From JAIOQA01 sp035493675 (GTDB lineage: Bacteria; Myxococcota_A; Polyangia; Haliangiales; Haliangiaceae): DNA of 64,000 bases. The notes under the pieces were generated by a model. That model was not told where the DNA came from and did no database searches. It was given only the letters and a program-made list of their open reading frames with translations. The translations under genes and the position numbers were made by a program. Shown piece by piece: positions 39,953-49,037 of the stretch. The stretch spans positions 17,609 to 81,608 of the forward strand of contig DATJIA010000138.1 of NCBI GenBank assembly GCA_035493675.1, read 5' to 3'. Within the stretch, counting starts at the first letter, position 1. Each line of letters starts with the position of its first letter.

Positions 39953-39956
<4 letters not shown>
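38313..39956 (-). CDS. PEGA-domain membrane protein with TPR-like region, partner of Ser/Thr kinase
   Basis: A 547-residue protein with a signal peptide (VKLGAILVVVIAATSAARA). A helical, TPR-like segment (AHEHYVRGAILYQQGDYDGAI, GQAHERKLHYEQAIAYFERYV) is followed by a PEGA domain (RVHIRTTPADARIFMDDRLVG) and a C-terminal half of about eight Gly-rich hydrophobic helices. PEGA domains with TPRs are common in myxobacterial surface proteins linked to kinases. The GTG start overlaps the kinase stop (GTGA), so the two are made together. Function is not established. Confidence 0.78.
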
Positions 39957-41731
<1,775 letters not shown>

Positions 41732-41758
41732 CGATACCCCGTCGAGGGTAAACCATGC

Positions 41759-41787
41759 TTGACCCCGCGCGCCAGCGGTCCTATAAG
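41759..41787 (+). promoter_or_regulatory. sigma-70-like promoter of ahcY (TTGACC - 17 bp - TATAAG)
   Basis: A -35 TTGACC (41759-41764) and a -10 TATAAG (41782-41787) are separated by the optimal 17 bp. The predicted start of transcription is near 41794, giving a leader of about 18 nt with an AAAGGAGA ribosome site. It proves the ATG at 41755 cannot be the ahcY start. Confidence 0.8.
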
Positions 41788-41811
41788 CCCGCAGACGAAA
41801 AGGAGACGCGC

Positions 41812-43065
41812 GTGAACTACAAGGTCGCTGATCTCAAGCTCGCCGACGCCGGCCGCCTTCGCATCGACTGGGCCGAGACCCGGATGCCGGTCCTGATGGC
41901 CCTTCGCGAGAAGGGCAAGAAGGAGCAGCCGCTGAAGGGCATGCGCATCGCCGGCTCGCTGCACGTGACGAAGGAGACCGCCGTGCTCGTCCGCACGCTG
42001 GTCGCCGCCGGCGCCGAGGTCAGCTGGTCGGGCTGCAACCCGCTCTCGACCAACGACGAGGTCGCCGCCGCGCTCGCCGCCGACGGTATCTCGGTCTACG
42101 CGTGGCACGGGCTCTCCGTCGACGAATTCTACTGGTGCATCGAGCGCACGCTCGACTTCAAGCCGACCCTCACGCTCGACGACGGCGCGGACCTGATCTT
42201 CACGGTCCACAACAAGCACCCCGAGCTGTCGTCGACGATCATCGGCGGCACCGAGGAGACCACCACCGGCGTGCACCGCCTCCGCGCGATGGCCGCCGAC
42301 GGCAAGCTGAAGTACCCGGTCTTCGCGGTCAACGACAGCGAGACCAAGTGGGACTTCGACAACGTGTACGGCACCGGCCAGTCGTCGCTCGACGGCGTGC
42401 TGCGCGCGACCTCGATCCTGATCGCCGGCAAGAACGTCGTCGTCGGTGGCTTCGGCCACTGCGGGCGCGGCGTCGCCGAGCGCGCGCGCGGCCTCGGGGC
42501 GAGCGTGATCGCGACGGAGATCAAGCCCACGCAGGCGCTGAAGGCCGTGCTCGAAGGTCACCGGGTCATGAAGATGGACGATGCCGCGAAGGTCGGTGAC
42601 GTGTTCATCACGGCAACCGGCATCAAAGATGTGCTCGTCGGTCGTCACTTCGACTCGATGAAGGACGGCGCGGTTGTCTGCAACACCGGCCACTACGACT
42701 GCGAGATCAACCTGAAGGATCTCGAGGCGCGCTCGAAGGGCCGCCGCACGGTGCGTCCGAACTGCGAGGAGTACACGATGAAGGACGGCCGCCGCATCTA
42801 CGTGCTGGCGCAGGGCCGTCTCGTCAACCTCGCCGCCGCCGAGGGTCACCCGTCCGAAGTGATGGACATGTCCTTCGCGAACCAGTACCTCGCGCTCTGC
42901 CGCCTCGCCGCCGTCGGCAAGACGCTCGAGAAGAAGGTGTACGAGCTGCCGAAGGAGCTCGATCAGGAGATCGCCGGCATCAAGCTCGCCTCGATGGGCC
43001 TCTCGATCGACAAGCTCACCGCCGAGCAAGAGGCATACGCGTCGGACTACAGCGCGGGCACCTGA
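41812..43065 (+). CDS. ahcY: adenosylhomocysteinase (short type)
   Basis: A 417-residue S-adenosylhomocysteine hydrolase: DLKLADAGRLRIDWAETRMPVL, MRIAGSLHVTKETAVLV, SWSGCNPLSTNDEVAAAL, NDSETKWDFDNVYGTGQSSLDG, the NAD-binding loop VVGGFGHCGRG, FITATGIKDV and HPSEVMDMSFANQYL. It lacks the about 40-residue insertion of the long eukaryote/proteobacterial form, so belongs to the shorter archaeal/thermophile-like type. It splits SAH to adenosine and homocysteine, clearing product inhibition of methyltransferases. The GTG start follows a strong promoter and an AAAGGAGA site. Confidence 0.97.
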   Translation: MNYKVADLKLADAGRLRIDWAETRMPVLMALREKGKKEQPLKGMRIAGSLHVTKETAVLVRTLVAAGAEVSWSGCNPLSTNDEVAAALAADGISVYAWHGLSVDEFYWCIERTLDFKPTLTLDDGADLIFTVHNKHPELSSTIIGGTEETTTGVHRLRAMAADGKLKYPVFAVNDSETKWDFDNVYGTGQSSLDGVLRATSILIAGKNVVVGGFGHCGRGVAERARGLGASVIATEIKPTQALKAVLEGHRVMKMDDAAKVGDVFITATGIKDVLVGRHFDSMKDGAVVCNTGHYDCEINLKDLEARSKGRRTVRPNCEEYTMKDGRRIYVLAQGRLVNLAAAEGHPSEVMDMSFANQYLALCRLAAVGKTLEKKVYELPKELDQEIAGIKLASMGLSIDKLTAEQEAYASDYSAGT

Positions 43066-43315
43066 GACTTGGACTTTGGGCTTTGGGCTTTGGGCCCGGA
43101 GCGAAGAGCGAGTCGGCGTAGCGCACCGACTCCAACTGCATCTGATGCGTGAGATCGATCGTGAGCGCGCCGAGCTGATCGCGCGGCGGTAGCTCTGGTC
43201 GATCGACGCGCGCCGGCGGCGGTGCGCGCAGCGTCGCTTGCGTCGGTGACGGCGCGGTCGCGCGCGTGTCGCGTCCGCACGCGGCGACGAGCATCGCGAT
43301 CGCGAATGCACGCAT
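43016..43315 (-). CDS. small lipoprotein with degenerate 3' end
   Basis: A 99-residue frame with a convincing leader (MRAFAIAMLVAACGRD) and TAGACT 6 nt before the ATG. The mature first half (PTQATLRAPPPARVDRPELP) is ordinary Pro-rich linker. The last about 40 residues come from the heptamer repeat at 43066-43097 and the antisense of ahcY, so the original C-terminus has probably been lost or frameshifted by the repeat. It may be a decayed gene. No function can be given. Confidence 0.4.
   Translation of the reverse strand: MRAFAIAMLVAACGRDTRATAPSPTQATLRAPPPARVDRPELPPRDQLGALTIDLTHQMQLESVRYADSLFAPGPKPKAQSPSLRCPRCSPTRMPLARR
43066..43097. repeat. tandem heptamer repeat (GGRCTTT)
   Basis: Directly after the ahcY stop the sequence runs GACTT-GGACTTT-GGGCTTT-GGGCTTT-GGGCCC, about four copies of a 7-mer. 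Its length is not a multiple of three per unit, so copy-number change would frameshift the antisense lipoprotein frame. Confidence 0.8.
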
Positions 43316-43321
43316 GCGATC

Positions 43322-43327
43322 AGTCTA
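43322..43327 (-). promoter_or_regulatory. candidate leaderless -10 element (TAGACT)
   Basis: TAGACT on the minus strand, in GTTAGACTGA, ends exactly 6 nt before the ATG of the small lipoprotein. Confidence 0.4.
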
Positions 43328-43440
43328 ACTGACGTGCGCTCGCGGTCCGAGTGGCCGGCAACTGAAGTGGCCACACGGACGCAACAGCGCGAGATGCGTT
43401 ACGAACGCAGCGGCACGAGCTGTGCTCGCTCCGCGCGCGA

Positions 43441-45894
43441 ATGCGTAGAGCCGGGTTGTTGTTGTCGGTCGCGATCGTCGCCTGCGGCGGTCCGACCTCG
43501 AATGTCGGCGAGGATGCGTCGACGAAGTCGGTCGCCGTCGAGTCGACGAAGCACGATACGTCGCCTCCGCTGCGCGAGATGATCGCGGCGCCCGCGGTCG
43601 TGCACGATCACGAAGAGGACGAAGGCGATGACACGCACGTCTTCAGCGACGCGGTGCGCGGCCTCGCGCGCGACGTGCTCGCGCAGGATCAGACGCTGTC
43701 GCTCGCGCCGTCGCCGGTCGTGAACTTCGAGGCGATGGGCAACGGCATGCCGGGCGGCACGTACTCGTTCCCGCCCGACACCGTCAGCGCCGCGGGCTCG
43801 ACCCAGATCGTCGAGATCGTGAACAGCTCGATCGCGGTCTGGAACAAGAGCGGCACGCTCGTCTACGGCCCCAAGCCGACCAACACGATCTTCGCCGGCT
43901 TCGGCGCGCCGTGCGAGACGACCAACGACGGCGACGCGCGCGTGCGGTACGACGCGATGGCGAACCGCTGGGTCGTGACGTACTTCAGCTACTTCTCGCA
44001 GCCGTACGGCGTGTGCGTCGCGGTCAGCTCGACCAACGACGCGACCGGCGCGTGGCATCGCTACTTCTTCCAGTTCAACGCGCAGACCGACTACCCCGTG
44101 CTCGGCGTCGGCGCCGACGCGTACTACGTGACGATCAACGGCGTGCTCACCGCCGACAACCTCGACGTACCGGTGTGCGCGCTCGATCGCGCGAAGATGC
44201 TGACCGGCGCGCAGGCGACGCGGCAGTGCTTCTCGACCGCCGCGCGCGGCGGCGTGCCGACGCCCGCCGACTTCACCGGCGGCACCGCGCCGCCCGCGGG
44301 GACGCAGGAGCTCGTCGCCGTCGCCGATCACGCCGGTAACAACATCATCAGCACGTGGAAGCTGCACGTCGACTGGACCACGCCGGCCAACAGCACGCTC
44401 ACCGGCCCGACCGCGCTCGCGGTCGCGGCGTCGACGGGTGCCGTGATGGTCACGCAGCCGGGCACGACCAACACGATCGCGCCGGGCGGCAACGCGTTCC
44501 CGCTCGCGTATCGCAACTTCGGCGGCTACGAGTCGTACGTCTTCGCCGACATGGTGTCGTCGGGCGGCGTCTCGACCGTTCGCTGGTACGAGCTGCGCAA
44601 CACCGGCGGCACGCTCGCGGTCTATCAGCAGGGCACGTTCGCGCCGGGCGACGGCTTGCATCGCTTCATGCCGAGCAGCTCGATCGACAAGTACGGCAAC
44701 ATCGCGATCGGCTACTCGGTGTCGAACAGCACCGTGTACCCGGGCATCCGCTTCGCGGGTCACGCCTCGACCGATCCGCTCGGCACGATGGGTCAGGGCG
44801 AGGGCACGATCGTCGCCGGCACCAATTCGCAGATCAACGGCAACCGCTGGGGCGACTACTCGGCGATGAGCATCGATCCCGCCGACGACTGCACGTTCTG
44901 GTACTCGCAGGAGTACATCGGCGACGCGTCGGGCTCGTGGCGCACGCGCGTCGCGTCGTTCCGCTTGCCGAATTGCGCGGGCGCGCCGCCGCCGCCGGCC
45001 GGCATCGTCAACGGTGACTTCGAGACCGGCGCGATCACGCCGTGGACCGTCACCGGCAACGCGTCGATCGTCACGCCCGGTCACGCCGGCACCTACGCGC
45101 TCGTCACCGGCGTCGTCGGCGGCGCGACCAACGGCGACAGCGCGATCGCGCAGTCGTTCACGGCGCCGACCGCCGGCGGCGCGCTCTCCTTCTACTACAA
45201 GGTCGTCTGCCCCGACACCGTCACGTACGACTGGGCGACCGCGACGCTCAAGGACAACACCGCCGGCACCACGACCACGATGCTCGCGAAGACCTGCACC
45301 AACACGAACGCGTGGGTGAAGGTCTCGGCCAACGTCGTCGGCGATCACAACTACACGCTCACGCTGACCAGCCACGACGACAACTACGCCGGCGACGGCA
45401 CGTATGCGTACTGGGACGACGTCGCGATCGCGGCCGCGCCGCCGCCGCCGCCGCCCGGGATCACGAACGGCACGTTCGAGACCGGCGCGCTCACGCCGTG
45501 GACCTCGGTCGGCTCGACGTCGATCAGCACGACCTCTCACGCGGGCACCTACGCGGCGCTCGGCGGCAAGGTCGGCGTCACGACCAAGGGCGACAGCGCG
45601 ATCGCGCAGTCGTTCACTGCGTCGTCGAGCGGCGGGACGCTCAGCTTCTACTACAAGGTGATGTGCCTCGACTCGCTCACGTACGACTGGGCGACCGCGA
45701 CGCTCAAGGACACGACGACCGGCACGACCAGCACGATCCTCGCGAAGACGTGCAACAAGACCGGCACGTGGGTGAAGGTGTCGGCGACGCTGGTGGCGAG
45801 CCACGGCTACACGCTCACGCTCACCAACCACGACGACGGCTACTCGAACGCCGACGCGACGTACACGTTGTTCGACGACGTCGCGATCAACTGA
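43441..45894 (+). CDS. large surface lipoprotein with propeller-like domain and two C-terminal carbohydrate-binding-like repeats
   Basis: An 817-residue predicted lipoprotein (MRRAGLLLSVAIVAC). Residues about 90-510 form a beta-rich, probably propeller domain with RVRYDAMANRWVVTYFSY, PVLGVGADAYYVTING, NRWGDYSAMSIDPADDCTFWYSQEY, the pattern of secreted sialidase/exo-alpha-like myxobacterial proteins. Two repeats of about 140 residues end the protein: GIVNGDFETGAITPWTVTG and GITNGTFETGALTPWTSVG, each with SFYYKV, YDWATATLKD and HDD motifs, typical of CBM4/9-like beta-sandwiches. Pro-runs link them. No catalytic residues could be fixed. It probably binds surface glycans or extracellular matrix. 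Confidence 0.75.
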   Translation: MRRAGLLLSVAIVACGGPTSNVGEDASTKSVAVESTKHDTSPPLREMIAAPAVVHDHEEDEGDDTHVFSDAVRGLARDVLAQDQTLSLAPSPVVNFEAMGNGMPGGTYSFPPDTVSAAGSTQIVEIVNSSIAVWNKSGTLVYGPKPTNTIFAGFGAPCETTNDGDARVRYDAMANRWVVTYFSYFSQPYGVCVAVSSTNDATGAWHRYFFQFNAQTDYPVLGVGADAYYVTINGVLTADNLDVPVCALDRAKMLTGAQATRQCFSTAARGGVPTPADFTGGTAPPAGTQELVAVADHAGNNIISTWKLHVDWTTPANSTLTGPTALAVAASTGAVMVTQPGTTNTIAPGGNAFPLAYRNFGGYESYVFADMVSSGGVSTVRWYELRNTGGTLAVYQQGTFAPGDGLHRFMPSSSIDKYGNIAIGYSVSNSTVYPGIRFAGHASTDPLGTMGQGEGTIVAGTNSQINGNRWGDYSAMSIDPADDCTFWYSQEYIGDASGSWRTRVASFRLPNCAGAPPPPAGIVNGDFETGAITPWTVTGNASIVTPGHAGTYALVTGVVGGATNGDSAIAQSFTAPTAGGALSFYYKVVCPDTVTYDWATATLKDNTAGTTTTMLAKTCTNTNAWVKVSANVVGDHNYTLTLTSHDDNYAGDGTYAYWDDVAIAAAPPPPPPGITNGTFETGALTPWTSVGSTSISTTSHAGTYAALGGKVGVTTKGDSAIAQSFTASSSGGTLSFYYKVMCLDSLTYDWATATLKDTTTGTTSTILAKTCNKTGTWVKVSATLVASHGYTLTLTNHDDGYSNADATYTLFDDVAIN

Positions 45895-45900
45895 CCGCGG

Positions 45901-46443
45901 CTAGTCGGTCGCGAACACGATCGCGAGCTGGAAGCTGGCCTCGGTCGCTTCGTCGTCTTCCTTCGGGACGGCGAAGCGCCAGCTGCCCATCTGCTGCTGG
46001 ATGCACGAGGCCATCTCGTCATCGAAGCCGACCGCGGTCGGCGAGACGACGCGTCCGCTCGTGTTGACCTCGAGCTTCAGCGCGACGTTGCCGTGCGCTT
46101 TCGGATCGCGCTTCAGCGTCTCCTTGTAGCAGCGCCTGAGGCCGGCCATGTACACGCTCGCGATCTTCGCTTTGACCATGTCGAGCGTGAGCGAAGTCGC
46201 TTCGAACGCACGGCCCTCGCCGATCGTCGCGTGCGAAGGCGCGCCGGCGTCGACCACGGGCGACGGCTCGTCGATCTTCGGCGCGCGGCCCATCGACGGG
46301 ATGTTGCTGCCGTCGCCGCGCACGCCGCGCGCTGCGGGCTTCGCGTCGATCGCGATCGGCGCGGGCGCCGGCGCCGGCGGCGCAGTCTCTTGCTTGTCGC
46401 CGCCGCACGCGGCGATCACGATCACGATCGCGATCGTTCTCAA
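45901..46443 (-). CDS. AgmX/PglI C-terminal-domain lipoprotein (third copy)
   Basis: A 180-residue predicted lipoprotein, leader LRTIAIVIVIAAC, starting with TTG that overlaps the upstream stop as TTGA. A Pro/Ala linker leads to an AgmX/PglI-type C-terminal domain: MVKAKIASVYMAGLRRCYKETLKRDPKAHGNVALKLEV, then GFDDEMASCIQQQMGSWRF. The two Cys (RCY and SCI) are conserved and likely bonded. The family is TonB-C-like and is linked to gliding and envelope complexes in myxobacteria. It is last in a four-gene coupled operon. Confidence 0.8.
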   Translation of the reverse strand: MRTIAIVIVIAACGGDKQETAPPAPAPAPIAIDAKPAARGVRGDGSNIPSMGRAPKIDEPSPVVDAGAPSHATIGEGRAFEATSLTLDMVKAKIASVYMAGLRRCYKETLKRDPKAHGNVALKLEVNTSGRVVSPTAVGFDDEMASCIQQQMGSWRFAVPKEDDEATEASFQLAIVFATD

Positions 46444-47222
46444 TCCGGCACCAGCTGGAACGTGATCATGAAGTCGGCGGTCTGCGCCTCGCCGTCCTTG
46501 TCCTTCGGCGATGCGAACCGCCAAGAGCCTGCGCGCTGCTCGACGCACGACGACAGCGTCGTGTCGAACCCGTTGACCTCGACGTGCGCCACGCGGCCGG
46601 TCTCGTTCACGGTGAGCTTCACCGAGACCTTGCCGCGCGCGGTCGGATCGCGCACGAGCGTGTCCTTGTAGCAGCGCTTGAGCCCGGCGAGGTACTTGGA
46701 CTGGATCGAGACCAGCACCTGATCCGCGGTGAGCGTCGAATCATCGTATTGCAGCTTCTCGGTGATGCTGATGCGGCCCGGCGGGGTCTGGGCGTCCGCG
46801 GGACCGCCCGAGTTGCCGATGCGGGGCTCGCCGCCGGTGCGACCCGTTCCGTCGCCGACTTTCACGTTCGCGCCGGACTTCTGGAGGTCTTGAATCTGCT
46901 GATTCAGATCCGTCCCGGGGTGCATGCGATCCGACAAGTCGCCCGTGCTCGAGTCATCGGATTCGGCGACCAGCGCGGCCGCGTAGCGCGCGGCCTCGTC
47001 TTGCAAGCGCGCCTGCTCGTCCTTGTCGCGCTTCTTCGCCGCGTCGGGCACGACCGCCGCATCGGGTGGCGATGCGATCGCGATCGGCGCGGCGTCGGGC
47101 GGCGCGATGACCTCTTTCACGGGCGGCGCGGGCGCGGGCGCAGGCGCCGGTTTCGGCTCGTCGCGCGGCGATTCACGCTGATTGCACGCGGCCAGCGCGA
47201 TCATGATCGCGATCGATCTCAA
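46440..47222 (-). CDS. AgmX/PglI C-terminal-domain lipoprotein (second copy)
   Basis: A 260-residue predicted lipoprotein, leader LRSIAIMIALAAC. A long Pro/Ala/Lys linker (about 18-100) leads to the domain with TADQVLVSIQSKYLAGLKRCYKDTLVRDPTARGKVSVKLTV, GFDTTLSSCVEQRAGSWRF and PKDKDGEA. TTG start overlaps the upstream stop (TTGA), so initiation depends on translation of the gene before it. It is closer to the first copy (YDDSTLTADQVL versus FDDSTLTADQVL) than to the third. Confidence 0.82.
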   Translation of the reverse strand: MRSIAIMIALAACNQRESPRDEPKPAPAPAPAPPVKEVIAPPDAAPIAIASPPDAAVVPDAAKKRDKDEQARLQDEAARYAAALVAESDDSSTGDLSDRMHPGTDLNQQIQDLQKSGANVKVGDGTGRTGGEPRIGNSGGPADAQTPPGRISITEKLQYDDSTLTADQVLVSIQSKYLAGLKRCYKDTLVRDPTARGKVSVKLTVNETGRVAHVEVNGFDTTLSSCVEQRAGSWRFASPKDKDGEAQTADFMITFQLVPD

Positions 47223-47866
47223 TCAGGCACCATCTGGAAGGTGATCCGGAAGTCTGAGGTCATCGTCTCGCCGTCCTTGTCCTTCGGCACGGGGAACCGC
47301 CAGCGCCCGGCCAGGTCTTCGACGCACGAAGACATCGCCGGATCGAACGATTCGACGTCGACCTTCGCGACACGGCCGCTCTCGCTCACCGAGAGCGCGA
47401 GCTTCAGCTTGCCGCGCGCGGTCGGGTCCCTGTGCAACACGGTCGTGTAGCAGCCCTTCACGGCGACCATGTACTTCTGCGCGATCGTGGCGAGCACCTG
47501 ATCCGCCGTCAGCGTGCTGTCATCGAAGTCTTGCTTGTCGGTCGCCGTGATGCGCCCCGCCGGCGCCGGGCCGTGGCCGAGATCGATCTCCGCGTGCTTC
47601 GCGTCTTCGATCTGCTGCGCGAGATCGGCGCCGGGTCGTCGCTTCTGATCATCGGTACGCACATCGCTCGGATCATCGGACGTGAGCATGTCGGCCATGC
47701 GCGCGGCCTCTTCCTCGAGCGCCTTGTCGTCCGTGGCGTCGGGCGGCACGACGACCACCGGCTTCACCGCCGGCGCCGGCGCCGGCGTCTTCGCGGCCTC
47801 GTCGCGCGGCTGATCGCGCTGGTTGCACGCGGCCAGCGCGACCGCGATCGCGATCGCGCGGTTCAC
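47219..47866 (-). CDS. AgmX/PglI C-terminal-domain lipoprotein (first copy)
   Basis: A 215-residue predicted lipoprotein, leader VNRAIAIAVALAAC followed by NQRDQPRDE, almost the same as NQRESPRDE in the second copy. The C-terminal domain contains LTADQVLATIAQKYMVAVKGCYTTVLHRDPTARGKLKLAL, SFDPAMSSCVEDLAGRWRFPVPKDKDGE. The GTG start overlaps the stop of the barrel-like gene (GTGA). The linker spans the periplasm, allowing the domain to meet a partner in the other membrane or the wall. Confidence 0.82.
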   Translation of the reverse strand: MNRAIAIAVALAACNQRDQPRDEAAKTPAPAPAVKPVVVVPPDATDDKALEEEAARMADMLTSDDPSDVRTDDQKRRPGADLAQQIEDAKHAEIDLGHGPAPAGRITATDKQDFDDSTLTADQVLATIAQKYMVAVKGCYTTVLHRDPTARGKLKLALSVSESGRVAKVDVESFDPAMSSCVEDLAGRWRFPVPKDKDGETMTSDFRITFQMVPD

Positions 47867-48477
47867 AGCTGCGAGCCCACGAACACCGCGAAGTGAACGA
47901 CGCCCGTCACGTCCTGCGTCGAATCCGAATACAGCGGCATCGCGAGGCCGTTCGACGTCGGGTTGCGCACGCCGAAGCCGCCCATCTCCCAACCGACGCG
48001 CCATCCGGTGTTCCCCAACCAGAGGTACCAGCCGAGATCGCCCTCGAGCATCGTGTTGTGCTCGCCGCCGACGACGCCGGCGCGCGCCGCGAGCCAGAGC
48101 CCGCCCTTCGCGCTGATCTGCAACAGGCCCATCGAGTTCTGCGCGAAGCCGACGTTCAAGCGCAGCCCGGCCTGGGCGAACGCGTCGCCGCGGCGATCGT
48201 TGCCCATGAAGCCGACCGCGAGCTCGGGGCCGACGCCGGCGCTCCAGTCGGCGGTGCCGCGCTCCACGGGCATCGCCACCGGCGGCTGCTCCCACGACAC
48301 CATCGCGCGCGCGATGCCGAGCGGCGCCGGATCCGGCATCGGCCACTCGACGCTCGACTGACCGTTCGGCACCACGACGCCGAACGCGCCTTCGACGTCG
48401 AGCACCGGCGCGCGATCATCGGCGACGGCGCGCGCGCCGCTCGCCGCGAGCAGGACCACCACGAACGTCGCCCTCAT
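47863..48477 (-). CDS. secreted outer-membrane beta-barrel-like protein
   Basis: A 204-residue protein with a signal peptide (MRATFVVVLLAASGARAVA) and then alternating amphipathic strands (AFAQAGLRLNVGFAQNSMGLLQISAKGGLWLAARAGVV, LGWYLWLGNTGWRVGWEMGGFGV) ending in FAVFVGSQL, consistent with a small 8-strand outer-membrane barrel. It is first in an operon with three AgmX-type lipoproteins. TATCGT lies 6 nt before the ATG, so the operon mRNA is probably leaderless. Confidence 0.68.
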   Translation of the reverse strand: MRATFVVVLLAASGARAVADDRAPVLDVEGAFGVVVPNGQSSVEWPMPDPAPLGIARAMVSWEQPPVAMPVERGTADWSAGVGPELAVGFMGNDRRGDAFAQAGLRLNVGFAQNSMGLLQISAKGGLWLAARAGVVGGEHNTMLEGDLGWYLWLGNTGWRVGWEMGGFGVRNPTSNGLAMPLYSDSTQDVTGVVHFAVFVGSQL

Positions 48478-48483
48478 GCGACG

Positions 48484-48489
48484 ACGATA
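48484..48489 (-). promoter_or_regulatory. candidate leaderless -10 element (TATCGT)
   Basis: TATCGT on the minus strand ends exactly 6 nt before the ATG of the barrel-like gene heading the four-gene operon. Confidence 0.45.
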
Positions 48490-48524
48490 TCATCAGGCCC
48501 GGCCGCTATGGCATACATCCGCTC

Positions 48525-48944
48525 GTGGGCGACCTGCGTGTGACCGATCGCATCTGGATTCCCGAGGGCGAGCTGCGCGTCGCGTTCGCGCGCAGCGGCG
48601 GACCGGGCGGGCAGAACGTCAACAAGGTCAACAGCAAGGTCGAGCTGCGCTGGACGCCGGCCTCGAGCGCCGCGCTCGGCGCCGATGATCGCGCGTGGCT
48701 GCTCGAGAAGCTCGCGGGCCGACTCACCAACGACGGCGAGCTGCTCGTGACCTCCGAGCGCACGCGCGATCAAGCCAAGAACCGCGAGGACGCGCAGGCG
48801 AAGCTGGCCGCGATCGTCGCGGCGGCGCTGTTCCGCCCGAAGAAGCGCCGCGCGACCCGCCCGACCCGCGGCTCGAAAGAGCGCCGCATTGGCGCGAAGA
48901 AGCACCGCGCCGAGATCAAGAAGTCGCGCCGCTACGACGACTAG
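48525..48944 (+). CDS. arfB: ArfB (YaeJ/ICT1-type) ribosome-rescue peptidyl-tRNA hydrolase
   Basis: A 139-residue class I release-factor-like protein with the catalytic GGQ in FARSGGPGGQNVNKVNSKVELRW (Gly 28, Gly 29, Gln 30) and a basic C-terminal tail (KKRRATRPTRGSKERRIGAKKHR) that enters the empty mRNA channel of stalled ribosomes. It lacks codon-recognition domains, which distinguishes it from RF1/RF2. It frees ribosomes stuck at the 3' end of an mRNA. GTG start. Confidence 0.95.
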   Translation: MGDLRVTDRIWIPEGELRVAFARSGGPGGQNVNKVNSKVELRWTPASSAALGADDRAWLLEKLAGRLTNDGELLVTSERTRDQAKNREDAQAKLAAIVAAALFRPKKRRATRPTRGSKERRIGAKKHRAEIKKSRRYDD

Positions 48945-48948
48945 CCGC

Positions 48949-49036
48949 CCCTCGACTTCGCTCGGGGCGAACGGTTCTCGCAGCGATCCGTTCGTAGTGA
49001 GCGCAGCGCGAGCGTCAGCGAGCGCGAAGTCGAAGG
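48949..49036. repeat. REP-like palindromic element
   Basis: An imperfect 88-nt palindrome fills the gap between convergent arfB and the Fic-like gene. The outer arms carry CCTCGACTTCGCTCG and CGAGCGCGAAGTCGAAGG; the inner arms CGAACGG (48968-48974) and CCGTTCG (48988-48994) are perfect. The text CGTTCGTAGTGAGCGCAGC is close to the widespread proteobacterial CGTTCGTGGTGAGC-type REP repeat. It may act as bidirectional terminator or be a mobile REP unit. Confidence 0.72.
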
Positions 49037-49037
49037 A

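Noticed and set aside
41732..41811. SAH riboswitch before ahcY
   Set aside because: The promoter leaves a leader of only about 18 nt, too short for the riboswitch, and the consensus helices are not present.
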